Shown piece after piece: positions 57,034-64,000 of a stretch of DNA of 64,000 nt. The position numbers and the translations under genes were made by a program. The stretch is from assembly GCF_010500895.1 (NCBI RefSeq), contig NZ_JAAAWO010000002.1, positions 186,001 through 250,000 on the forward strand, written 5' to 3'. Position 1 is the first letter of the stretch; the number at the start of each line of letters is the position of its first letter. Under the pieces are notes generated by a model. That model had not been told where the DNA came from. It made no database searches and saw only the letters and a list, made by a program, of their open reading frames with translations. Source of the DNA: Alteromonas genovensis (GTDB taxonomy: Bacteria > Pseudomonadota > Gammaproteobacteria > Enterobacterales > Alteromonadaceae).

Positions 57034-57873
57034 ATGTCTTTATTTGTAAATACTAATGTGTCGTCGTTAAATGCACAACGTCAGCTTTTTGACGTAAGCG
57101 ACCGTTTAAACACATCGTTCGAAAGACTTTCATCGGGATTTCGTATAAACAGTGCAGCTGATGATGCGGCAGGTCTTCAAATCTCTGACCGTCTTACATC
57201 GCAAGTTCAGGGTCTTAATCAAGCGGTAAGAAATGCGAACGACGCAATTTCTTTATCGCAAACCGCAGAAGGTGCTTTAGGTGAGGTAACAACCAGCCTA
57301 CAGCGAATCCGTCAGCTTGCAGTACAATCTCAAAACGGTATTAATTCGTCTGCAGACCGTGCAGCACTTCAAAAAGAGGTTTCTGCGCTGCGAACTGAGA
57401 TTTCTCGTATCGCTACGGATACTCAGTTTGGTAACGTCAACATACTTGATGGAAACTTCTCTGCAAGCTTTTTAGTCGGTGCTAACGCAGGTCAAACGAT
57501 TTCGGTTAACCTTTCGTCAGGTAACCTTGGCTCAATAAGCGGTTTTAGTGCAACCGGTTTAGGCATTACGACAAATGATGTGTCCACAGCCGCTGGCGCC
57601 TCTTCATTACTAGCAGATATTGATGGCGCAATCTCCGGTATCGGGGGAGTGAGAGCAGACCTTGGTGCGCTTCAAAATCGCTTTCAGTCGACAATTCGTA
57701 ATCTGAGCAACATCAGTGAAAACTTGTCCTCAGCCCGTTCGCAAATACGCGATACAGACTTTGCGGCTGAAACTGCCGAGCTAACTCGAAATCAGATTGT
57801 CCAGCAGGCATCGGTTTCAATCCTTAGCCAGGCTAACCAGCGTCCGCAAACAGCACTGTCACTACTTGGATAA
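57034..57873 (+). CDS. fliC: Flagellin (paralogue 3 of 3)
   Basis: Filament subunit, 279 residues. It keeps the shared D0/D1 regions (ERLSSGFRINSAADDAAGLQ, STIRNLSNISENLSSARSQI). It is the most divergent of the three, two residues shorter near position 168 (SSGNLGSISGFSATGLG) and with a variant end (QQASVSILSQANQRPQTALS). GGAGG precedes the ATG. It leads into flaG-fliD-fliS through a leaky terminator. Confidence 0.97.
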   Translation: MSLFVNTNVSSLNAQRQLFDVSDRLNTSFERLSSGFRINSAADDAAGLQISDRLTSQVQGLNQAVRNANDAISLSQTAEGALGEVTTSLQRIRQLAVQSQNGINSSADRAALQKEVSALRTEISRIATDTQFGNVNILDGNFSASFLVGANAGQTISVNLSSGNLGSISGFSATGLGITTNDVSTAAGASSLLADIDGAISGIGGVRADLGALQNRFQSTIRNLSNISENLSSARSQIRDTDFAAETAELTRNQIVQQASVSILSQANQRPQTALSLLG

Positions 57874-57904
57874 GTAGTTAAAAAGTAGCTATAGTTAGTA
57901 GGGC

Positions 57905-57936
57905 GGGTGCTTACATATGATGTAACGCCCGTTTTT
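57905..57936 (+). terminator. Leaky terminator between flagellin 3 and flaG
   Basis: GGGTGCTTACAT, loop ATG, ATGTAACGCCC with one bulge, followed by GTTTTT. It lies 25 nt before flaG, which has no separate promoter seen, so partial read-through is likely. Confidence 0.7.
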
Positions 57937-57960
57937 CTGGTTTAGGTCAGGAGGTATTAC

Positions 57961-58440
57961 GTGGAAATTCAAAATACCCTGGGTGGTCAAGCTTTTGCAT
58001 CACCAAATGTAACACCTATTCGGACGGATACTGATGTAAAGAAAGAGTCTTCCGGCAGTGAAAATAAAGAGTTTAATCAGCGAAATAATGATTCTTTAGC
58101 ATCATTGCAAACTCGTGATTCCTTTTCTATCGAGACGAATAAAGAATTGTCTCAAGCATCTGGATTACAGGCCGATAACGTAAGAAGCACGGAGAATGAT
58201 AAACAGCTTGATGATGCAATATCAAAAGTCGAGTCATTCCTAAAAGTTCAGAATCGGGATTTAGCGTTTTCTATCGACGAAGAAACCAATCGGTCAATAG
58301 TAACGGTTAAAGATTCTCAATCTGGAGACGTAATACGGCAAATTCCTTCCGAAGAGGTGCTAGAACTTGCCGAGCGTATCCAAGAGCTCCAACAGGATGT
58401 TGGGAACAGTGTGGGAGTGTTTATCAACAACCAGGTTTAA
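57961..58440 (+). CDS. flaG: Flagellar protein FlaG
   Basis: Influences filament length in polar flagellates; its mechanism is unclear. The 159-residue protein has a polar, disordered N-terminal half. The conserved FlaG domain follows (DLAFSIDEETNRSIVTVKD, GDVIRQIPSEEVLELAERI). GTG 57961 has AGGAGG 6 nt upstream. It lies 12 bp before fliD, the usual order. Confidence 0.93.
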   Translation: MEIQNTLGGQAFASPNVTPIRTDTDVKKESSGSENKEFNQRNNDSLASLQTRDSFSIETNKELSQASGLQADNVRSTENDKQLDDAISKVESFLKVQNRDLAFSIDEETNRSIVTVKDSQSGDVIRQIPSEEVLELAERIQELQQDVGNSVGVFINNQV

Positions 58441-58452
58441 TGAGGTAATACA

Positions 58453-59883
58453 ATGACAATTCAGTCTCTAGGTGTAGGATCGGGGTTAGCCCTTGATGAT
58501 CTTGTACAGCAGCTTATAACCGCAGAACGTAAACCGAAAGAAGATCGTTTGAATGCGTCGGAAGAGCAAATTGAGGCTGAAATTTCTGGCCTTGGTCAAA
58601 TTAAGTCGAAACTTTCTGATTTTAAAGATACGGTAGATGACCTTCGAAGCGATAACGGTATCAATGGCCGAGAGCCAACTATCACCAATCCTTCCGAGGA
58701 TGACGATGTCCTTTCAGCAGAAGCATCCAACTCAGCACTCAGAGGTAGTTACGAGATATCGGTAGAGCAACTTGCCGCGGGTAGTCGTATCACCACCGAT
58801 GCAGGTGCATTCACATCGAGTAGCGATCCAGTTCTAACGTCGGGCACAGGTTCACTTTCATTTGATGTGGGTGGAGCGGATAGCTTCACAGTAGACGTTA
58901 CAGCCGGTATGTCCTTAACCGCCCTTCGTGAAAAGATCAATGGTGCTGACGATAACTTTGGCGTAACCGCGAATATTATCGATACAGGCACTGGTGCAGG
59001 CCCCCGGCTTGTATTCTCTTCATCTGAAACGGGTGAGGGCAACGATCTTGTCATTACTAACGATACTGGAGTTGCTGAACTTGACCGCCTATCTACAACG
59101 GGCGGTACCGCCAGTATCAGTGCGGCAAATATTGAAAGTGCTAAAAATGCTATAGCTTATATAGATGGCATTGAAGTTCAAAGTACTTCTAACGAGTTCG
59201 AAAATACAATCCAAAACGTATCCTTTGATGTCAATGAGGTTTCTCCAAAAGACTCCGTTGGCGATTTTTTGACGACTAAGTTGGACATTGGTTTTGACAA
59301 AGAAGGTTTGGATAAAAAAATCCGCGACTTTGTTGATAATTACAATGCGTTGATTGATGAAATAGGGACGTTAACTAGCTATGGCGAATCAGAACTTGAA
59401 GATGACGGAGCGCTTGCTGGCGACTCACTGCTTCGCGGGATTCAGTCTGGCCTTGCTTCTATAGTTAGCGGGAGTGTGAGTAATTCAGCTCTTGGTAATC
59501 TATTTCAGGTTGGCATAGAAGTTGATAGTGACGGTAAGCTGGAAGTAGGTACAACCGATTTTGGTTTAGGGTCTGGTGAAGACAGATTAGAGGATGCACT
59601 CGAAGATAACTTTGATGAAATTGCGAAACTGTTCACTGATAAAGACGAAGGTATCGCCACGCGTATGTTCGAATTTGCCAAAGAATATACTTCGTTCAGC
59701 GGCCTGATTAGTTTAAGAGAACGAGCGGCAAAGGATAATCGAGACGAAATTCTCGACCAGAGAGAAACGCTGGAGCTACGTATGTTGAGTTTCGAGCAGA
59801 CGCTTAGAGACAAGTATTTAAACCTTGACCAAACTGTAGCGCGACTAAACCAAACTGGCTCTGCATTATTAGCCTCGTTATAA
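58453..59883 (+). CDS. fliD: Flagellar filament cap FliD
   Basis: Caps the filament and guides flagellin folding. The 476-residue protein has FliD_N (QSLGVGSGLALDDLVQQLIT) and FliD_C (FVDNYNALIDEIGTLTSYGE). Its C-terminal helix is rich in charged residues. The middle is acidic and variable, as expected. Co-transcribed with flaG and fliS. Confidence 0.96.
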   Translation: MTIQSLGVGSGLALDDLVQQLITAERKPKEDRLNASEEQIEAEISGLGQIKSKLSDFKDTVDDLRSDNGINGREPTITNPSEDDDVLSAEASNSALRGSYEISVEQLAAGSRITTDAGAFTSSSDPVLTSGTGSLSFDVGGADSFTVDVTAGMSLTALREKINGADDNFGVTANIIDTGTGAGPRLVFSSSETGEGNDLVITNDTGVAELDRLSTTGGTASISAANIESAKNAIAYIDGIEVQSTSNEFENTIQNVSFDVNEVSPKDSVGDFLTTKLDIGFDKEGLDKKIRDFVDNYNALIDEIGTLTSYGESELEDDGALAGDSLLRGIQSGLASIVSGSVSNSALGNLFQVGIEVDSDGKLEVGTTDFGLGSGEDRLEDALEDNFDEIAKLFTDKDEGIATRMFEFAKEYTSFSGLISLRERAAKDNRDEILDQRETLELRMLSFEQTLRDKYLNLDQTVARLNQTGSALLASL

Positions 59884-59908
59884 GTTTAAAGATGTAATCG
59901 GAGATAGT

Positions 59909-60337
59909 ATGTCACTTAAGGGTATTAACGCTTATCGTAAAGGCAACTTAAAGCAAGATGTTTCAAGTGCCGATCCTCACAAGCTCACACTGATGTTACT
60001 GCAGGGGGCGCTTGACCGTATTGCTTATGCAAAAGGCGCGATGGAGCGCAAAGATCTTATTGTGAAAGCTGACTATATTTCAAAGGCAAGCGCAATAATA
60101 ATGCACCTAAGAGATACGTTAGACTTAAAGGTGGGCGGTGAAGTTGCTGAAAATATGTTCGCACTTTACAACTACATGGTAGAGCGTCTTGGCGATGCTC
60201 ATATTAATAACGACTTGAATATGTTGGACGAAGTGTCTAGCCTGTTAACACCAATACGTGATGCATGGGTTTTGATTCCTGAAGATGCCAAGCAGGAAGC
60301 TTACGAAACACAGCGCCAAAACCGACAAGCGATTTGA
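59909..60337 (+). CDS. fliS: Flagellar export chaperone FliS
   Basis: Binds flagellin C-termini in the cytosol before export. The 142-residue helical protein has the family blocks INAYRKGNLKQDVSSADPHK, LTLMLLQGALDRIAYAKGAM and ENMFALYNYMVERL. Its stop overlaps the next start. Confidence 0.97.
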   Translation: MSLKGINAYRKGNLKQDVSSADPHKLTLMLLQGALDRIAYAKGAMERKDLIVKADYISKASAIIMHLRDTLDLKVGGEVAENMFALYNYMVERLGDAHINNDLNMLDEVSSLLTPIRDAWVLIPEDAKQEAYETQRQNRQAI

Positions 60338-60651
60338 ACAAATCAATATTAAATCACGCTAACACCCCACTTTTTCTGCAAGCAGTTAATTCTGAATTAG
60401 CTGCTTGTCTATCTACTCCTGGTGAAGATTTTTCAACAGATCGTTTTAGATATCTCTGCGATGTTCGCCACAAAGTAGTTATTCGGGCATTAGCTCGACT
60501 TGACCCAGATGTAAGACACTCATTTGCCAAAGAAGAACTTGAGATAAATAACAACTTAGAAAAGCTGGCGCAAGGTTTGCTTCTCAATGCCAAAGACGAA
60601 GCTGTGAAATTCTCCCGAGGTCGCTCGGCTGTGAAGAAATATAATAAATAA
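60334..60651 (+). CDS. FliT-like flagellar protein
   Basis: The 105-residue, mostly helical protein begins at TTG 60334, overlapping the fliS stop (TTGA), so it is translationally coupled to fliS. Residues such as YLCDVRHKVVIRALARLD and LEINNNLEKLAQGLL form amphipathic helices. FliT usually follows FliS and serves as the FliD chaperone, but sequence similarity to FliT is not obvious by eye. The assignment is from position, size and helix pattern. Confidence 0.6.
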   Translation: MNKSILNHANTPLFLQAVNSELAACLSTPGEDFSTDRFRYLCDVRHKVVIRALARLDPDVRHSFAKEELEINNNLEKLAQGLLLNAKDEAVKFSRGRSAVKKYNK

Positions 60652-60653
60652 TT

Positions 60654-63600
60654 ATGCTAAATCAAATTCAGCTACATATTCATGAGGATGAAGAAAAGCA
60701 GCTTGAGGTAGAGGAAAAGTTTTCTAAGCACATTCAAGCTAGGCAGAAAAACGCTATTGAAGCTTTCAGGCGTTATATTCCGAGCTTGTTACCAATATTG
60801 ACAAGACGTGAATTCAAAACTTCTACCGTATTCTGTAATAAACACGGTGACGTTAATATTATCGACTATTTTTCGGGGCAGGTCGTTTATGGAGAGTTTC
60901 CTGCTAATGAGATCGCTGAGCATTTACGGCTAAGCGATCAAGATTCAAGCGCCATATCCTTTTCTGAAGACCATCTTCACAACGCTGTCATCGTGTTAGG
61001 ACTAGGCCTAGGTCTTCACATTGAATCATTAGTTTATTCAAGAAAATATAAATACATAATCGTATATGAACCTTCTCTGGATCATCTAACATGCTCAGCT
61101 TCTGCTATTGATTGGCGGAGCGTCTTAAATTTTGCTCAGCAACATGGTATCAGCCTGTTCCTACAAATTGGTCAAAACGGTAGAACGCTCTACAAAGATA
61201 TACAGGAGTTGCGAGAAAATTTGCCTTTAGACAGTATTTGTCTTTATAAGCATTTTAATTCGCCTACATTCGACCATATTCAGGAGATTTGGCAAAAAGG
61301 AGATTGGCATAAGTTTGAGAAGCAAAACATATCCAATAGCCTGACATACGATGTAGTAAACTACATTCCACCATGGACGCTACTAAATAGCGAAAACGAG
61401 TGGCTATCCTCTAAGCTGTGCTTTAAAACTAAAGAGCGAAACTTAAAGGCACTAGAGAAGTTTTTTCCTACGCTTTTTGATGAGTATAAAGATTATGTCC
61501 CACAAGGATGGTCGCCGGTCGCGGATTCAAACGGTCAGATAAATATTTGTAGGTTGGGTACAGAAGCTCTGTTTTATAGTGAAAATCCAAAGGATGAGTG
61601 TGAAAGAAGTTTTGAGCAATTTCGACATCATCCGCACAAAGATGGATTACTACTTGGCTACAAAGGGACAAAATTACGCAATTATTTGCACTACAGAATG
61701 GTTGCAGATTGTCAATCAATCCTAGAAAGCGTTGAGGATGTAAAAGGGGAACTTCCAGAGAAACTCCGCGCATTGATTGTAATGGGGTTAGGTAATGGGT
61801 ACACATTGAATAGCCTGACCGAGCGACATAAGGTAGACAAACTCTTCATTTGCGAACCCAATCGCGACTTTTTTTATGCTTCTTTATTTTGTGTAAACTG
61901 GTCTGCAATTTTTGAGGAATTTGACCAAAGCGAGCGTCGAATTTATCTCAATATTGGGGACGATGGTTCTAATTTAACCGACGACCTCCTCATTCAATTT
62001 CAATCCATTGGTCCTTATGTATTAGCAAATACATACTTTTATCAAGGCTATTACAATGAAGGGCTGGTAAGAGCGATATCTCAGCTTAGGGAGCAACTGC
62101 AAGTTATTATTGCAATGGGAGACTATTTTGATAATGCAAAGTATGGCTTGTCTCATACTATTGATAGCATTACATCAGATGTCCCTTTTTTAAGAAAAAC
62201 TTTTCCATCTTTGGTTAATGATGCCACCCGCAATGTTCCAATATTCGTAGTAGGTAACGGACCTTCACTTGATAACCTGCTTCCTTATCTTAAGCAAGAA
62301 AGAGAAAAGGCTATCGTCATCTCCTGCGGTACCGCATTACAGTCCCTTTACAAGAATAATATAGTTCCTGATTTTCACGCTGAGATCGAGATGAATAGGG
62401 CAACCCACGACTGGGCCGTTAGAATCGGAGATAAAGCGTACTTAAAACAAATTGTTTTATTGAGCTGTAACGGTATTCACCCTGACACACGAAATCTTTA
62501 TAAAAGTACGTTGTTAGCGTTCAAACAAGGCGAAGCCTCGACCGTAGCCTTGATGGAAGCCTACGGGAAGCATGACTTTAAGTTATTGGAGCATGCTTAC
62601 CCGACGGTTTCCAACTTCGTGATTGATCTAGTCGCATCACTTGGTTTACAGCAGGTATACCTGTTGGGGATAGATCTCGGCTTCGTCAGCGAAAAATATC
62701 ATCACTCGAAAAGCTCTGGATACTATTTAAAAAATGGACAAGAGCTATACGCTTATAGCGATACAAACAACACATCGGTGGTTGTCCCAGGAAATTTAAG
62801 GCCTTGGGTTAGTACTAAATTTGAGTTTAAGGTTTCAAAGTCAGTTATTGAGCAAAGAATAGCGAAATCGAAAGCCGACTTTTACAATCTGAACGATGGT
62901 GCTCGAATAGCGGGTGCATCTCCACTTAAACCAGAGAACCTTCTTATAATGTCCTCTCCATCGCAAAAAGACGCCCTGGTCGCAAGTGTGTTTGACCAGG
63001 CTTTTAAGCCACTTGACAAAGCAAGGCTTACTGACGGATTGACGCAACGATTTAGTAAACCTGCATTGCTTGAAGAGTTCGATTCCCTAATAACTCTTTG
63101 CGATGAAAACGATTTAGATAGTCATTCATCTCTAGAAGCCTTTATTGAGTTACAAAGAGAGTTTATTGTTTCATCATTATTTAGAAAAAAGTCTCAACTT
63201 TTTTTCTTACTTAATGGCACGCTTAATTATATCAATAGCGTCATGAGCAAGTTGCTCGATATTCAAGACGAGGCATTGCTTTGTGACACAGCGAACCAGC
63301 TAAAATGTCTTTGGAAACGTTACGTTCAAGACATGCAGCGCATTATGGACTTGGATGAGTTAGGAACAGATGGTTCTGGAAGTTTCTATGCACTAAGACG
63401 AAAAGTGTATATTCAAAAATATGCAGAGACTTCAGGTTTTGACATTCGCGTGGTGCCAAAAGTAAATGAAGTTTGGCTTAAAGAATGGCAATTGCTAAAT
63501 AGCGTATGTGACGTTGACAGTCAAAAACGTGACCCTATTGTTGTAAATTTTGATAATGAAGAGCACGTACTTGAACGCGTAAATTGTAAGGTTTCATCAA

Positions 63601-64000
63601 ATATTGAAGGGGTTTTAAGGTCTGCGGAATATGACGATACGGTTGTATTTTCGCTTGATACATTTTGCGTAGATAAAGACGTTTGCTTACTTCCACCTAA
63701 ATTTGATCAAATAAACCACGCGTTAAACGTTACGTTGTCTTCTATTGGAAAAGCGATCGTCATTCCTAAGTTACTCGTCTTGAAAGGCTATTGTCCAGAT
63801 GGACTTGAAAAGGTTGTTGAAGCTTTTCAAAAACGTTTTGTTTACGAGACTCAGGACTTTATCGTTCTTACAGAGACTTTGCTGAAAAATGATCAGAGAG
63901 TATTAACATTTGGTGACAGACTTAGCTTCCGCCCAAGATTAATGACATCGTTACTTACCGTTTTAATTAAAACCGAAAAGGCGTTTAAAGACGTTGTCGC
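60654..64000 (+). CDS. Maf-type motility-associated glycosyltransferase, 3' end outside window
   Basis: Maf proteins transfer nonulosonic acids (pseudaminic or legionaminic type) to flagellin before export. ATG 60654 opens a frame still open at 64000 (at least 1115 residues), much longer than typical Maf proteins (about 600-700). The MAF domain is clear: FVVGNGPSLDNLLPYLK (G534), VISCGTALQSLYKNNIVPDF, HAEIEMNR, and later TVSNFVIDLVASLGLQQVYL with LLGIDLGF. Two similar motifs precede it: GLGLGLH...YEPS (about residues 117-145) and GLGNGYT...CEPN (about 379-404). Beyond residue about 960 is a region not recognised. The gene directly follows the fliS unit, 2 bp downstream, supporting flagellin as substrate. 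Confidence 0.88.
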   Translation, partial: MLNQIQLHIHEDEEKQLEVEEKFSKHIQARQKNAIEAFRRYIPSLLPILTRREFKTSTVFCNKHGDVNIIDYFSGQVVYGEFPANEIAEHLRLSDQDSSAISFSEDHLHNAVIVLGLGLGLHIESLVYSRKYKYIIVYEPSLDHLTCSASAIDWRSVLNFAQQHGISLFLQIGQNGRTLYKDIQELRENLPLDSICLYKHFNSPTFDHIQEIWQKGDWHKFEKQNISNSLTYDVVNYIPPWTLLNSENEWLSSKLCFKTKERNLKALEKFFPTLFDEYKDYVPQGWSPVADSNGQINICRLGTEALFYSENPKDECERSFEQFRHHPHKDGLLLGYKGTKLRNYLHYRMVADCQSILESVEDVKGELPEKLRALIVMGLGNGYTLNSLTERHKVDKLFICEPNRDFFYASLFCVNWSAIFEEFDQSERRIYLNIGDDGSNLTDDLLIQFQSIGPYVLANTYFYQGYYNEGLVRAISQLREQLQVIIAMGDYFDNAKYGLSHTIDSITSDVPFLRKTFPSLVNDATRNVPIFVVGNGPSLDNLLPYLKQEREKAIVISCGTALQSLYKNNIVPDFHAEIEMNRATHDWAVRIGDKAYLKQIVLLSCNGIHPDTRNLYKSTLLAFKQGEASTVALMEAYGKHDFKLLEHAYPTVSNFVIDLVASLGLQQVYLLGIDLGFVSEKYHHSKSSGYYLKNGQELYAYSDTNNTSVVVPGNLRPWVSTKFEFKVSKSVIEQRIAKSKADFYNLNDGARIAGASPLKPENLLIMSSPSQKDALVASVFDQAFKPLDKARLTDGLTQRFSKPALLEEFDSLITLCDENDLDSHSSLEAFIELQREFIVSSLFRKKSQLFFLLNGTLNYINSVMSKLLDIQDEALLCDTANQLKCLWKRYVQDMQRIMDLDELGTDGSGSFYALRRKVYIQKYAETSGFDIRVVPKVNEVWLKEWQLLNSVCDVDSQKRDPIVVNFDNEEHVLERVNCKVSSNIEGVLRSAEYDDTVVFSLDTFCVDKDVCLLPPKFDQINHALNVTLSSIGKAIVIPKLLVLKGYCPDGLEKVVEAFQKRFVYETQDFIVLTETLLKNDQRVLTFGDRLSFRPRLMTSLLTVLIKTEKAFKDVV

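Noticed and set aside
61468..61806. A 112-residue minus-strand frame inside the Maf gene
   Set aside because: The plus-strand Maf frame is continuous and carries family motifs on both sides, so this is a shadow.

Overview
The window looks like chromosomal DNA of a marine gammaproteobacterium of the Alteromonas type (Alteromonadales). This is an inference from moderate GC, from the glnD/map/rpsB-tsf-pyrH-frr-uppS-cdsA-dxr-rseP-bamA-skp gene order, and from a Vibrio/Shewanella-style polar flagellar locus that contains flgT and flgP and carries sigma-54 and sigma-28 promoter sequences. No insertion sequence, integrase, CRISPR array or rRNA was seen. One tRNA gene (Arg, anticodon CCT) is present.

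Positions 1-23200 are core housekeeping. A 3'-truncated glnD and map lie on the minus strand. A long plus-strand block follows: translation (rpsB, tsf, frr), UMP kinase (pyrH), polyprenyl and phospholipid precursors (uppS, cdsA, dxr), envelope biogenesis (rseP, bamA, skp), lipid A and fatty acid synthesis (fabZ, lpxA, lpxB), then rnhB, dnaE, accA and tilS. lpxD, normally between skp and fabZ, is not there; a strong terminator occupies the junction.

Positions 23300-35030 are a mixed region: a diguanylate cyclase, a CPA2-type cation/proton antiporter with an RCK domain, a PspB-like small membrane protein, tadA, mltF, purL, a possible 46-residue secreted peptide, smrA and the tRNA gene.

Positions 35100-64000 are a polar flagellum locus: flgT(-), flgP(+), flgN(-), flgM(-), flgA(-), then cheV, cheR, flgBCDE, flgFGHIJKL, a minus-strand sialidase-like beta-propeller gene, three flagellin paralogues, flaG, fliD, fliS, a FliT-like gene and a very large Maf-type glycosyltransferase gene that runs off the window. 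Promoter motifs give a readable hierarchy. Sigma-54 sites precede flgB, flgF and (twice in tandem) flgP. Sigma-28 sites precede each flagellin gene and flgM, so the anti-sigma factor is made together with the late genes.

The least ordinary part is 52.6-64 kb. It holds three short flagellins, a beta-propeller with an Asp-box and no signal peptide, and a Maf protein of at least 1115 residues with a duplicated nucleotide-binding-like motif and an extra C-terminal region. Together these suggest a flagellin glycosylation system with an unusual enzyme set. The gaps between flagellin genes carry near-identical leader and trailer repeats that hint at past duplication or loss of flagellin copies.
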